Positions 1 to 8,503 of a DNA stretch of 64,000 bases are shown piece after piece. The position numbers and the translations under genes are program-made. This DNA is from Anaerocolumna cellulosilytica (lineage in GTDB: Bacteria > Bacillota > Clostridia > Lachnospirales > Lachnospiraceae). The stretch's first letter is position 1. Each line of letters begins with the position of its first letter. The notes below the pieces were generated by a model. The model ran no database searches, was not told the DNA's origin, and saw nothing but the letters and a program-made list of their open reading frames with translations. The stretch covers positions 1,861,501-1,925,500 of the forward strand of contig NZ_AP023367.1 of the NCBI RefSeq assembly GCF_014218335.1, given 5' to 3'.

Positions 1-508
1 TTAATATTCCATTGGTGGATGCTGTAAGCAGCCATACAACCGGTGCAAAAAGCTTAGAAATGAAAGTGATTAATGCAGACATTCCAAGAGCAAGACTTTC
101 CGCTTTCTTCATAGCAACACGTTTTGGTACAAGTTCACCAAATATCAATGTGAAGTAAGAAAGAATAATTGTTATAACAATAACTGCAATCGTATCAAGT
201 GTTTTTTCAGGTATGGTTACACCTAAGCTTACAAGCCAAGTGGTAAGATACTCTGAAAAGTTATCAGCTGCAAAGGCACTGCCTAAAAATCCGGAAAGGG
301 TTATGGCAACCTGTATGGTAGATAGGAATCTGGCTGGCTGGCTGGTCAGTGTTGCAAGTCTTATTGCCTTTTTATTACCTTCCGCAGCCATTTTTGCAAG
401 TTTATTATCATTTATAGAGATGACAGCAATTTCAGCACAGGCAAACACTGCATTAAATGCAATCAGAATGACCTGTAAAATTATCTGCCATATTATATTA
501 TCGTTCAT
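1..508 (-). CDS. CNNM/CorC-HlyC-type membrane protein (5' part, runs off the window)
   Basis: The reading frame begins at 508 with AGGAGG six bases upstream of ATG and stays open to the window edge, giving 169 residues. It starts MNDNIIWQIILQVI and carries the DUF21 (CNNM) transmembrane module: hydrophobic segments near residues 8-25, 100-120 and 135-160, with the family motifs FACAEIAVISIN and FGELVPKRVA. Members, often annotated hemolysin family protein, sit in the cytoplasmic membrane with C-terminal CBS and CorC_HlyC domains and are linked to magnesium/cobalt efflux; those domains would lie outside the window. A long leader (509-775) with its own short open frame precedes it, so regulation through the leader is possible. 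Family assignment is firm; substrate is not shown. Confidence 0.88.
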   Translation of the reverse strand, partial: MNDNIIWQIILQVILIAFNAVFACAEIAVISINDNKLAKMAAEGNKKAIRLATLTSQPARFLSTIQVAITLSGFLGSAFAADNFSEYLTTWLVSLGVTIPEKTLDTIAVIVITIILSYFTLIFGELVPKRVAMKKAESLALGMSALITFISKLFAPVVWLLTASTNGIL

Positions 509-580
509 AAATTTCCTCCTAATATTATCTTTAACAATATCCATTAAGTATAAACATTTTGTTATTAAGATTTATGAGCC

Positions 581-667
581 TCAGCATCGAAGAACTATTT
601 TTTTAGAGAGCCGGCAAGTGCTTACTTTGCTTCTTAGATACCAAGGCCTTTGCTGGTGATTTTCCAT
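581..667 (-). other. Possible 28-codon leader ORF upstream of the CNNM gene
   Basis: An ATG frame of 28 codons starting MENHQQRPWYLRSK lies in the leader of the membrane-protein gene. AAGGAG stands 12 bases upstream of its ATG, a little far. The peptide is basic and has no recognised family. It could be a regulatory upstream ORF or chance. Nothing else recognisable was seen in 509-775. Confidence 0.25.
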
Positions 668-775
668 TCGGAAAGTACACTCCTTTCTTTCACGTATATA
701 TCTGTACCAGTTAATCTGATACAACAATTGAAAAGAATTTCCATATCAAAAGTTTTATTTCAAACCGGAATACGC

Positions 776-819
776 AAAAAAGCATAGCCCACAGTTTGAT
801 ACAACTGCAGGTTATGCTT
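776..819 (-). terminator. Rho-independent terminator, minus strand
   Basis: A 17-base stem with two mismatches (AAGCATAACCTGCAGTT paired with AACTGTGGGCTATGCTT) and a 6-base loop is followed on the minus strand by a T run. It closes the short unit driven by the promoter at 931-959 and separates it from the membrane-protein gene. Confidence 0.8.
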
Positions 820-821
820 CA

Positions 822-893
822 TTATGTATGATAATTTATATGAATAATAAATTCAGTATTAAGATTCGCGTCGCTACTGTCGCCGTCATCCAT
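822..893 (-). CDS. Possible 23-residue small protein
   Basis: The frame starts ATG GAT GAC and encodes MDDGDSSDANLNTEF then a short hydrophobic tail ending in HT. AAAGGAA lies about 13 bases upstream. It sits between a consensus sigma-A promoter and a strong terminator, so a transcript of roughly 150 nt must contain it. No family is recognised. It may be a genuine small protein, the remnant of a longer gene, or an incidental frame in a small RNA. Confidence 0.3.
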   Translation of the reverse strand: MDDGDSSDANLNTEFIIHINYHT

Positions 894-930
894 GATATTG
901 AAAAATTCCTTTCTTAGATAAATATGTCTT

Positions 931-959
931 ATTATAATCAATTGATTCTGAAATGTCAA
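931..959 (-). promoter_or_regulatory. Consensus sigma-A promoter, minus strand
   Basis: On the minus strand, TTGACA (954-959) and TATAAT (931-936) are separated by exactly 17 bases. This perfect match drives the miniature unit at 776-893. The insertion sequence ends about 20 bases upstream of the -35 box, so the promoter itself is intact. Confidence 0.8.
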
Positions 960-968
960 TAGAACAAT

Positions 969-979
969 AAGAAGCGGAC
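969..979. repeat. Direct repeat flanking the insertion sequence (left copy)
   Basis: AAGAAGCGGAC occurs here and again at 2224-2234 immediately outside the other end of the element, as expected for a target-site duplication of about 10-11 bp. Confidence 0.75.
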
Positions 980-981
980 AC

Positions 982-996
982 GACAAACGCATGAAT
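982..996. repeat. Left terminal inverted repeat
   Basis: GACAAACGCATGAAT, an exact inverted match to 2206-2220; similarity continues imperfectly inward for about five bases. Confidence 0.8.
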
Positions 997-1037
997 GTGT
1001 TCTATTAACAAGCACTTGAATGTATCTTTTTTAAGTA

Positions 1038-2144
1038 TTACAGATTCAGAATGTTTTCCAAGTGTCTTTCAGGATTCGTTCCAATTGCAAAGCGTTTCAT
1101 TTTCAGGCTCATGGGCGTTTTCCTTAATTCATATATCCTTAATACGTTCAATGCCAGTTTTCTCATGATATTTAAATTAAATGCTGCCTGCTTTTCAAGG
1201 GTGTGGTTGTCATCCTCTCGAAAGGTTACATCCAGATGCCAATGAAAACTTTCCACCATCCAATGTCCCCGAATCGCTCGGGCAATTTCGCTGACCTCTA
1301 GTGGTAGACTACTTATAAAATATCGGGTTTCCGTTATCTCTACCTCGTTTCTGACTATAGTATTGCGTGTCATTGCAATGGATTTCAGCCCTGCCCAGTC
1401 CTTCTTCTGCTCTAGCCATGCAATATCTACACTCTGCCAGTATTCGCGCTTCTCTATGCCGCCTCGCGCTTTCTCTATTGTCTTTGTATAGGCACACTGC
1501 TCCAATAATCCAACATCATCAAAATATAATTTCACATCCTCATGAAGTCTTCCCTGATTTCCTTTTAGGGCTAGCACGTAATCGGCTTTCTTTTTCCATA
1601 TCTTCTTTACAATCTGCGTTTGCGTTCCCATTGCATCCGTTGTAATGATATGACCTTTCACGTTCAAATCGTCAAGCAGTTCAGGAATCGCTGTAATTTC
1701 ATTGGTCTTTTCTTCTACTCGCTTTTGCCCAAGGCAGATTCCTTTCTCGTCCACTGCACTGACAATATGGTTTGCATTCTGGTCTTTGTTCCTATTTCCA
1801 CATTGTGTTTTTCCGTCAATGGCGAGGATTTTTTTGATTTTTTCTCCTTCTCCGCTACTTAGCATCTCATTCCAAAGCAGTTGGAATTTCTGAAGAAACT
1901 CTGGGGATACCATGCTAAATACACGTTGAATCGTATCGTGAGAAGGAATGCCGTTTGGAAGCTCCAAATATCTTCGCAGAAACTTCTCATGTTCTTTCCC
2001 AAATATTTCTATTGCTATCCATTCGTCTGCATTTGCCAGCATTGCAAAGAATACCAGCGCTATAATATCACTCATCTTGTAAAGAATTTTTTTCTTCTGT
2101 CTTAAATCTTCTACTTGTTCTAAATATTTCAATGTCTTGTGCAT
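1038..2144 (-). CDS. ISAs1-family transposase
   Basis: A 368-residue DDE transposase of the ISAs1/H-repeat-associated type, normal length for the family. The N-terminal helper domain contains IPSHDTIQRVFS; catalytic acidic residues are visible in ILAIDGKTQCG, ITTDAMGTQ and the C-terminal MVESFHWHLDVTFRED segment. It would cut and rejoin the inverted repeats of its own element. I place the start at 2144 (MHKTLKYLEQ) because AAGGGGG sits eight bases before that ATG; an in-frame start at 2174 would add ten residues but has no ribosome site. No stop or frameshift is seen, so it is probably active. Confidence 0.92.
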   Translation of the reverse strand: MHKTLKYLEQVEDLRQKKKILYKMSDIIALVFFAMLANADEWIAIEIFGKEHEKFLRRYLELPNGIPSHDTIQRVFSMVSPEFLQKFQLLWNEMLSSGEGEKIKKILAIDGKTQCGNRNKDQNANHIVSAVDEKGICLGQKRVEEKTNEITAIPELLDDLNVKGHIITTDAMGTQTQIVKKIWKKKADYVLALKGNQGRLHEDVKLYFDDVGLLEQCAYTKTIEKARGGIEKREYWQSVDIAWLEQKKDWAGLKSIAMTRNTIVRNEVEITETRYFISSLPLEVSEIARAIRGHWMVESFHWHLDVTFREDDNHTLEKQAAFNLNIMRKLALNVLRIYELRKTPMSLKMKRFAIGTNPERHLENILNL

Positions 2145-2205
2145 TTTTTCATCCCCCTTGGAATGATTATACACTTTTCCCTTATTCTTATAAACCTTTA
2201 AATAT

Positions 2206-2220
2206 ATTCATGCGTTTGTC
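2206..2220. repeat. Right terminal inverted repeat
   Basis: ATTCATGCGTTTGTC, the exact reverse complement of 982-996. Confidence 0.8.
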
Positions 2221-2223
2221 TTG

Positions 2224-2234
2224 AAGAAGCGGAC
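2224..2234. repeat. Direct repeat flanking the insertion sequence (right copy)
   Basis: AAGAAGCGGAC, identical to 969-979, directly outside the right end of the element. Confidence 0.75.
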
Positions 2235-2250
2235 TGAAAAATGTAAAATA

Positions 2251-2269
2251 CAGGTAAAAATATTACCTG
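2251..2269. promoter_or_regulatory. Palindrome upstream of sugar ABC operon, possible operator
   Basis: CAGGTAA and TTACCTG are inverted with a 5-base spacer, about 85 bases before the binding-protein start. This is operator-like, but no regulator is assigned. Confidence 0.4.
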
Positions 2270-2352
2270 CAAAAGTAAAATATATCCATTCAAAAGAATT
2301 ACATTAAAGGTTACTATTAAATATAGAAATCAGAAAGGATGGATATAAAAAA

Positions 2353-3657
2353 ATGAAAAGAAAACTTATGGGGATATTCTTAACTGGCGTATTGTGTATT
2401 ACAATGCTAGCAGGCTGCAGTGGCAGGGAGTCAGGCAAAAATGTGTCGGTGAACACAGGGGATACAGTTAAAAGCAATGAGGAAATTTCTTTAACGATGT
2501 GGACAATCGCGACGGAAAGTGATTCGTTCCATCAACCCTATCTAGATGCCATTGCTGAATTCGAGGCAAATCATCCGGGAGTGACGATTCAGATGGAAAC
2601 GTTTGAAAATGAATCCTATAAAACAAAAATTAAGGCAGCAGTAGCAGCGAATGAACTGCCGGATATATTTTTTACTTGGGCAGGAGGTTTTTCACAGGCT
2701 TTTGTAGAATCCGGCAAGGTGTTAAGCCTGGATGATTATTACACAGCATATGCTTCTGAAATTACGGAGGCTGCACTGGCGAATGATATGTATAACGGAA
2801 AATTGTATGGTTCCGTTACCTGTACTCCTATTTCCGTTATGTGGTATAACAAGGCTATGTTTGAAAAACAAGGTGTTAAGGTACCTGTGACTTGGGAGGA
2901 ATTTACGGAAGTATGCCAGAAATTTGTAGATGGAGGCATAACACCAATTGGTACCAGTGTTAAAGACACGTGGGTCTTAGCAATGCTGCATGACGGTCTT
3001 GCATTAAAATCGGCAGGACCTGAGAAGGTTGCAAAAGCATTGACCAAACAAGGACAGTCTTATGAGGATGAAGATTTTACGACCGCCGCTGGGTGTATTC
3101 GTGAACTGGTCGACATGGGTGCTTTTTTAGAAGGGGCAGCGGGGTTATCCAATGATGAAGCCAGTGCAGCCTTCTATGCAGAACAAATACCAATGTATTT
3201 TACCGGAAGCTGGATGGGCGGCTCCATTGTAACAGATGCAGAAAAGCCGGAGAACTTCTCCGTTGCGCCAATTCCGGTAGTTAATAGTACCAACGCCTCT
3301 ATAACGGATTTTATGGGCGGTGGTTCCGATACCTTAATGGTATCTGCGGCTACCAAATATCCGGATATGGCAGCTGCAGCCGCCTTTGAAATTACCAGAG
3401 GGGTATCAAAATTCGCTTACCTGAGCGGTGCAGGTATTCCGGCCTGGACAGTTAATTACGATACGGCTGAAGTACCCAAATTAACGCAGGAAGTAGCAGC
3501 GTTGGCAGGAGATGCCACTTCTTATACCTTATGGTTTGATACTCTTATGAATTCTGATGATGCAGGAGAGTACTTATCCTTATTACAGGCTCTTTATACC
3601 GGAGATGTTACAGCGGAGGAGTTTACGAAGGAGATGGATGCCCAGTTAAGCCGTTAA
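2353..3657 (+). CDS. Sugar ABC importer, solute-binding lipoprotein
   Basis: A 434-residue family-1 extracellular solute-binding protein. The signal peptide ends in a lipobox, TMLAGC, so the mature protein is tethered to the outer face of the membrane at Cys23. The mature part shows the family pattern: LTMWTIATESD, ELPDIFFTWAGGF, and NKAMFEKQGVKVPVTWEEF, which forms part of the sugar site. AAAGGATGG precedes the ATG. It is the first gene of an operon with two permeases and is followed by a YesM/YesN pair. No ATPase is encoded, so an MsmX/MsiK-type ATPase elsewhere presumably serves it. The sugar cannot be read from sequence. Confidence 0.93.
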   Translation: MKRKLMGIFLTGVLCITMLAGCSGRESGKNVSVNTGDTVKSNEEISLTMWTIATESDSFHQPYLDAIAEFEANHPGVTIQMETFENESYKTKIKAAVAANELPDIFFTWAGGFSQAFVESGKVLSLDDYYTAYASEITEAALANDMYNGKLYGSVTCTPISVMWYNKAMFEKQGVKVPVTWEEFTEVCQKFVDGGITPIGTSVKDTWVLAMLHDGLALKSAGPEKVAKALTKQGQSYEDEDFTTAAGCIRELVDMGAFLEGAAGLSNDEASAAFYAEQIPMYFTGSWMGGSIVTDAEKPENFSVAPIPVVNSTNASITDFMGGGSDTLMVSAATKYPDMAAAAAFEITRGVSKFAYLSGAGIPAWTVNYDTAEVPKLTQEVAALAGDATSYTLWFDTLMNSDDAGEYLSLLQALYTGDVTAEEFTKEMDAQLSR

Positions 3658-3684
3658 TTAAAACTCTCGATAAAGGTGGAGCCT

Positions 3685-4569
3685 ATGAATAAAGTTCGCA
3701 GAAATAAAGCTGCTATTATAGTTTTTCTACTACCAGCGGCACTCTTATTTTTAACAATTATTATTGTTCCGATTTTTATGTCGGGATATTACAGTTTACT
3801 AGATTGGGATGGTATTACAAAAGGAACTTTCGTGGGATTTCAAAATTACATAGAGCTGGTGACAAGTAAATCCGCCGGATTTCCAAAGACCATTCTAAAT
3901 GCTTTACTGCTTGCTGCATTATCTGTATTTATACAGCTTCCCCTTTCCCTTATGATTTCCCTCGCATTGGCGAGGGGAATCAAGGGAGAACGTGTATTTA
4001 CAGCTGTCTTTTTTGTTCCGGTATTAATTTCCACCGTTGTAATTGGCCAGTTATGGTTAAAAATGTATAACCCACAGTATGGGATTGTAAATAGTTTTTT
4101 AACTATGATTGGACGAAAGGATTGGTGCCGTACCTGGCTTGGGGATAAGAAAACCGCATTAATTTCTGTGTTTATTCCTATGCTCTGGCAGTATGTAGGA
4201 TATCATATGCTTTTAATGTATGCCGGAATTAAGAGTATCTCACCGGATATTAGAGAAGCTGCCTGTATTGATGGGGCAGCAGATGGGCAGATATCCCGGT
4301 ATATTATTATACCTATGATTAAACCAGTGATAAGAATGAGCGTTATATTTGCTGTGACAGGCTCTTTAAAGGCGTTTGATTTAATCTATGTTCTGACCGG
4401 AGGAGGTCCTTCGCATGCAAGTGAAGTACCGAGTACGCTTATGGTTTCTATGATATTTGGAAGAGGCAGATATGGACTCGGAAGTGCAATTGCAGAAGTT
4501 ATTATATTCTTATGCTTCTTTTTTGCTATTTTAATCAAACATCTCATTAAGACAGAGGAGGATTTATGA
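3685..4569 (+). CDS. Sugar ABC importer permease (MalF/LacF type)
   Basis: An inner-membrane permease of about 294 residues with six predicted membrane segments. The EAA loop, EAACIDGAADGQISRYIIIP, contacts the ATPase. I start at 3685 (ATG, with AAGGTGGAG eight bases upstream) rather than the GTG at 3676, which lies inside that ribosome site. It follows the binding protein by 27 bases and overlaps the next permease by four (ATGA), so the three genes are one translationally coupled unit. Confidence 0.93.
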   Translation: MNKVRRNKAAIIVFLLPAALLFLTIIIVPIFMSGYYSLLDWDGITKGTFVGFQNYIELVTSKSAGFPKTILNALLLAALSVFIQLPLSLMISLALARGIKGERVFTAVFFVPVLISTVVIGQLWLKMYNPQYGIVNSFLTMIGRKDWCRTWLGDKKTALISVFIPMLWQYVGYHMLLMYAGIKSISPDIREAACIDGAADGQISRYIIIPMIKPVIRMSVIFAVTGSLKAFDLIYVLTGGGPSHASEVPSTLMVSMIFGRGRYGLGSAIAEVIIFLCFFFAILIKHLIKTEEDL

Positions 4570-5393
4570 GTAAAAAGATAAAAAGCACCGGTCTTTATGG
4601 TGCCTTGGTTCTATGGGCAATTGTAAATCTGTTTCCTATATATTGGATGTTCACCTTTTCTTTAAAAGACAATTCGGAAATTTTTGGTTCTAATGTCCTT
4701 GGACTTCCCAAGGACTGGTTGTGGTCAAACTACGCAGAGGCACTGGGAAAAGGTAATATGGCACTTTACTTTTTTAATAGTATTATAGTTACCTTCTTAA
4801 CAATCGCACTTACGCTCCTTTGCTCTTTAATGGCAGCCTATGCACTAACCAGAATGGAATGGAGGGGACGCAGAACAGTTCGAAATATATTTATGCTAGG
4901 GCTGACCGTACCAATTCATGCGGCAATATTACCGGTCTTTATTATGCTTCGCAGTTTCAAAATGACCAATTCTTATCAGGCGCTGATTCTGCCTTATACT
5001 GCATTTGCACTGGCTATGGCTATTATGATATGCCAAAGCTTCACAGAAAATATTCCGAGAGAATTAGAAGAAGCAGCGTGTATTGACGGATGTGGTGTCT
5101 ACGGAATCTTTTGTCGGATTATACTGCCGTTAATGAAACCAGCATTGTCGACCATAGCTATATTTACCTTCTTGCAGGCTTGGAATGAATTAATGTTTGC
5201 AGTTATTTTTATCAGCGATTCCAGATACCGAACCTTGTCCGTCGGCATACAGACACTATCAGGAGCTTACACCACGAAATGGGGGCCAATTGGTGCGGCT
5301 CTTGTGATTGCTACTTTTCCAACCTTGATAGCTTATGGGTTCTTGGGGAAAGAGATTCAGAAAAGCCTCCTTGCTGGTGCCATTAAAGGATAA
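4566..5393 (+). CDS. Sugar ABC importer permease (MalG/LacG type)
   Basis: A 275-residue partner permease with six membrane segments and the EAA loop EAACIDGCGVYGIFCRIILP. Its ATG overlaps the previous stop codon (ATGA). It forms the translocation channel with the preceding permease and ends the transporter operon. A short hairpin (AAACTC/GAGTTT) just after the stop is too weak to call a terminator with confidence. Confidence 0.93.
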   Translation: MSKKIKSTGLYGALVLWAIVNLFPIYWMFTFSLKDNSEIFGSNVLGLPKDWLWSNYAEALGKGNMALYFFNSIIVTFLTIALTLLCSLMAAYALTRMEWRGRRTVRNIFMLGLTVPIHAAILPVFIMLRSFKMTNSYQALILPYTAFALAMAIMICQSFTENIPRELEEAACIDGCGVYGIFCRIILPLMKPALSTIAIFTFLQAWNELMFAVIFISDSRYRTLSVGIQTLSGAYTTKWGPIGAALVIATFPTLIAYGFLGKEIQKSLLAGAIKG

Positions 5394-5553
5394 AACTCTT
5401 TGTGGAGTTTCGCCTACTCAGTAGGTGTTATAATGGAAGATAAATGGTAGTAAATTATATAATTTTATGGTATAGTAGAAATCAATAACATTACATTTTC
5501 TAAGACAAAAGATTACTGATATAAAATGGGGATAAAGGGGAAGTAGTCTGTTT

Positions 5554-7281
5554 ATGGGGATTCGTAAATGGTTTTTAGCTATGAATTTACAGCGTAAGGT
5601 TCGTGTCTTTTTTTTGCTTCTGATGGCAATCTGCATCTTGTTCTGTTTTTATTTATTCTATGTCATCCTGGAAACGAATATGGAAGCTGCGGTTATAGAA
5701 AAAGAAGGTAATAACCGTGTTTCCATTACAAAAAATTGTGAAATTGCACTGGACAATCTAAACAGTATCAGCCGTTTGATAATGTTAAGTTCCAGTGTAA
5801 CTGCTTATCTGACAGAGGACACAATATCTGCCGCCCAATCCAAAGCAGCCATTCAGGATATATACCGTATTCTGAATTCTTTTAACGTAACCTATTCTGT
5901 AACAGTACTTAGAATGGATCAGAGTTATATCAATACCGGTGTTGGAATAACCTATGTGGATACCGGTTCTTTATTTTATGGGGATTGGATTAAAGATATC
6001 ACTGTAAAAAATGGTGGATATCTGATAAAGACCGGCAGAGATAAGGTCTTTCGGTCTAACACAGAAGAGATACTGACTTTTATAAGAAGTATTAATGATA
6101 TTAACACCCAAAAAGAGATTGGTATACTGGCTATTAATATACCTGTAAGCTTTTTTGGGGAAACCTATGCGGGCCTTTCTGATAACAGTAATCATTTTGC
6201 ATTTTTTGATAAAACAGGGTATTTAATCAGTAGTGATAAAGAATCTATATTTCATCATATCCAATTAGATAAAGAACTAGAGTTGAAGCAGACAGTTAAA
6301 AAAAGATTCTTTAAAGAATCAATACTAACGCTGGCGGAGGTGCCTAAGACTGATTTTGTATTAGTAACTTATTCTCAAGTAGAAATTCTGGAGGGTTTGT
6401 CCCAAAGGCTTGCCTTGGGCATTTTTATCGGTATTCTTTTTTTACTGCTTTATATGAATTTTATTAATACCTACATTGCAAGTAATGTGACAATACCAAT
6501 CCAGAGGCTGGTTGCCAGCATGTCAGAAGTACAAAAAGGCTGGCTTCACCGGGTAAGCATAAATGTTAATAACGATGAAATTGGTTTATTAAAAGACAGC
6601 TATAATGCCATGCTCATTGAAATAAACCATCTGATAGAGGAATTAATCCAGAAGGAAAAGAATCTTCAAAAAGCAGAATTAGACGCTTTACATGAACAGA
6701 TAAAGCCCCATTTCTTGTATAATACCCTAGATACCATAAGGTATCTGGCATTGGAGAACAAAACAGATAAGGTGTATCAAATGTTGGAAACACTGGCAAG
6801 CTTTTATAGGAGCTTCTTAAGTGAAGGCAGGCTTACTATTACACTGAGAGAAGAAATCGGAATTGCCAGAGATTATCTAACACTTCAGAAATATCGGTAT
6901 GAAGATGTTTTTGAGGTTGAATACGATATTGAAGAAGAAGTTGCAGACATTCGGATTCCTAGATTGATATTACAGCCTTTAGTAGAAAATGCAATATACC
7001 ATGGAATACGATTAAAGGGAGAGAAAGGTCTAATCAAGCTTACAGCCTATAAAAAAGATCATCTTTTGTATGTTAAGATTTATGATTCCGGTGTGGGCAT
7101 GAACAAAGAGCAGATACAAGCATTGTTTCAGGGAAATCATACTAAAAGCTTTGGATTTAAAGGCACCATGGAACGAATTCGTTATTACTATAAAACGGAA
7201 GAGGTATTTGACATACACAGTATAGAGGGGGAATATTGTGAAATTGAATTAAAGCTGCCTTGTGAAAGGGAAGATTTGTGA
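5554..7281 (+). CDS. YesM-type sensor histidine kinase
   Basis: A 575-residue membrane kinase. Membrane segments lie near residues 16-40 and 285-310 and enclose an extracellular sensor region; a HAMP linker follows. The His_kinase (PF06580) motif EQIKPHFLYNTLD places the phosphorylated histidine at about residue 386. The ATP-binding domain shows LVENAIYHG and DSGVGMN. AAGGGGAAG lies about 12 bases before the ATG; an in-frame ATG ten codons on (MNLQRK) is an alternative start. It is paired with the regulator at 7417 and directly follows a sugar importer, the usual arrangement for two-component control of such importers by their substrate (inference). Confidence 0.93.
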   Translation: MGIRKWFLAMNLQRKVRVFFLLLMAICILFCFYLFYVILETNMEAAVIEKEGNNRVSITKNCEIALDNLNSISRLIMLSSSVTAYLTEDTISAAQSKAAIQDIYRILNSFNVTYSVTVLRMDQSYINTGVGITYVDTGSLFYGDWIKDITVKNGGYLIKTGRDKVFRSNTEEILTFIRSINDINTQKEIGILAINIPVSFFGETYAGLSDNSNHFAFFDKTGYLISSDKESIFHHIQLDKELELKQTVKKRFFKESILTLAEVPKTDFVLVTYSQVEILEGLSQRLALGIFIGILFLLLYMNFINTYIASNVTIPIQRLVASMSEVQKGWLHRVSINVNNDEIGLLKDSYNAMLIEINHLIEELIQKEKNLQKAELDALHEQIKPHFLYNTLDTIRYLALENKTDKVYQMLETLASFYRSFLSEGRLTITLREEIGIARDYLTLQKYRYEDVFEVEYDIEEEVADIRIPRLILQPLVENAIYHGIRLKGEKGLIKLTAYKKDHLLYVKIYDSGVGMNKEQIQALFQGNHTKSFGFKGTMERIRYYYKTEEVFDIHSIEGEYCEIELKLPCEREDL

Positions 7282-7385
7282 GGATAGAGGTATGTATTTA
7301 GAGAAAAAGGAATCTTTATTATTCTAAGTAGCGGTAATGCTTATGCAAAACATATAACATAAGGTGTGGAATAGCATGATTTGTA

Positions 7386-7411
7386 TGTGCGCTAACGCAC
7401 ACGAATGGGAG
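7386..7411 (+). promoter_or_regulatory. Hairpin directly before the regulator's ribosome site
   Basis: TGTGCG-CTAA-CGCACA forms a perfect 6-bp stem followed at once by CGAATGGGAG, whose GGGAG is the ribosome site of the gene at 7417. The same arrangement, a hairpin then GCA/CGA and ATGGGNG, recurs at 16189, 61560 and 61660. It may tune translation. Confidence 0.4.
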
Positions 7412-7416
7412 TCAAA

Positions 7417-8130
7417 ATGTATAGGGTTATGATTATTGATGATGAAAAACCATTACGGAATCTGTTAAAAATGACCGTTCCGTGGGAAGAGTTAGGACTT
7501 GAGGTAGCAGGGGAGGCGGCAAGTGGAATTGAAGCCATACATACCATAGATGAAATTAAACCGCATATTGTATTTGTAGATATCCGTATGCCTTTTATGA
7601 ATGGAATAGAATTTGCAAAGCTAGCCAAGAAGCGGTACAAAAATATAAGAATTATCATTCTGACTGCCTTTGATGAATTTGAATATGCAAGAACCTGTAT
7701 TGGAATCGGAGTAACAGAATATCTGGTAAAGCCGCTGATAAAGCAGGATATTATCCAAGCTTGTGAGAAAGTAATATCTAGTTTAAGAGAACAGGAACCT
7801 GAGCTGGAAACAGAATCTACAGAGCTATTTACTCATTTTGATAAGATGAAAGAATATATCAAAAGAAATTACCGGAATTCAGAATTGAACCTTACTGCGA
7901 TTGCTCAGGAGTTTGGCTTCAATGCAAGTTATCTCAGTCGAAGATTTAAAGCAGATACCGGTATGAGTATCATAGATTATATTACGAAATGCCGTATGGA
8001 AAAGGCGAAGGAATGTGCAAGGCAGAAAATGCTTATGTATATAACTGCAAAGGAAGTGGGCATTCCGGACCCGAATTATTTTGGTAAATGTTTTAAAAAA
8101 TATACAGGTATAGCTTATTCTGAATTTTAA
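7417..8130 (+). CDS. YesN-type response regulator (REC + AraC HTH)
   Basis: A 237-residue regulator. The receiver domain (1-125) has the acidic pair at 8-9 (IIDDE), phospho-acceptor Asp55 in FVDIRMP, and the Lys in LVKPLIK. The C-terminal AraC-type double helix-turn-helix occupies about 140-237 (FGFNASYLSRRFK; PDPNYFGKCFKKYTG). There is no long middle domain, so it is shorter than many YesN proteins. The start at 7417 is chosen because GGGAG lies six bases upstream; an in-frame ATG at 7405 overlaps that site. Likely target: the importer operon at 2353 (inference from context). Confidence 0.92.
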   Translation: MYRVMIIDDEKPLRNLLKMTVPWEELGLEVAGEAASGIEAIHTIDEIKPHIVFVDIRMPFMNGIEFAKLAKKRYKNIRIIILTAFDEFEYARTCIGIGVTEYLVKPLIKQDIIQACEKVISSLREQEPELETESTELFTHFDKMKEYIKRNYRNSELNLTAIAQEFGFNASYLSRRFKADTGMSIIDYITKCRMEKAKECARQKMLMYITAKEVGIPDPNYFGKCFKKYTGIAYSEF

Positions 8131-8272
8131 AATAAGGGCTAGCCGGTTCTTTCATAGGAATCCTAGTGATTACCTTTATAATTTATCTTGTAACCAGTCT
8201 TTTGTCTTTTATCCGAAAAAATTGGATATAAGAAAATTGATTTAATTAACTCTAAACAGCTAGGCTGTCAAG

Positions 8273-8328
8273 AAGGTTGTATGAGTGTCTGCTCTGTTTT
8301 TACAGGCAGAGGCTCATACAACCTTTTT
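8273..8328 (+). terminator. Rho-independent terminator after the kinase/regulator genes
   Basis: A 13-bp perfect stem AAGGTTGTATGAG / CTCATACAACCTT, with an inner TCTGC/GCAGA pairing, is followed by TTTTT. Confidence 0.9.
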
Positions 8329-8415
8329 ATGGTTTGTGCAGAACTACCTGGATAAGCAGCAAATAAATCGTACTAAAATATAAAAGTCCTATTCCAACAT
8401 ATTTTGACAAAGTGT

Positions 8416-8444
8416 TTGACGAATGGAAAGAAATACATTATCAT
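8416..8444 (+). promoter_or_regulatory. Candidate sigma-A promoter for the diguanylate cyclase
   Basis: TTGACG (8416-8421) and TATCAT (8439-8444) are separated by 17 bases. Transcription from here would leave a leader of about 225 nt before the start codon at 8679. Confidence 0.5.
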
Positions 8445-8503
8445 TAATACATTATTGAAGTAATACCACAGTTTATAATGCATATTGAAAGAAATTAATG
8501 TTA

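Larger units (their letters stand above)
980..2223 (-). mobile_element. Complete ISAs1-type insertion sequence
   Basis: A 1.24-kb element with a single intact transposase gene (1038-2144, minus). Terminal inverted repeats of 15 perfect bases, GACAAACGCATGAAT, lie at 982-996 and, inverted, at 2206-2220. The 11-bp direct repeat AAGAAGCGGAC flanks both ends. Intact ends, an uninterrupted gene and perfect flanking repeats point to recent insertion. Exact ends are uncertain by a few bases because sequence between the inverted and direct repeats differs (2 versus 3 nt). The element lies between the miniature unit at 776-959 and the ABC-importer operon beginning at 2353. Confidence 0.85.

Noticed and set aside
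213-659. 148-codon plus-strand frame at the left edge
   Set aside because: It is antisense to the CNNM-type gene, which has a clear ribosome site and family motifs.
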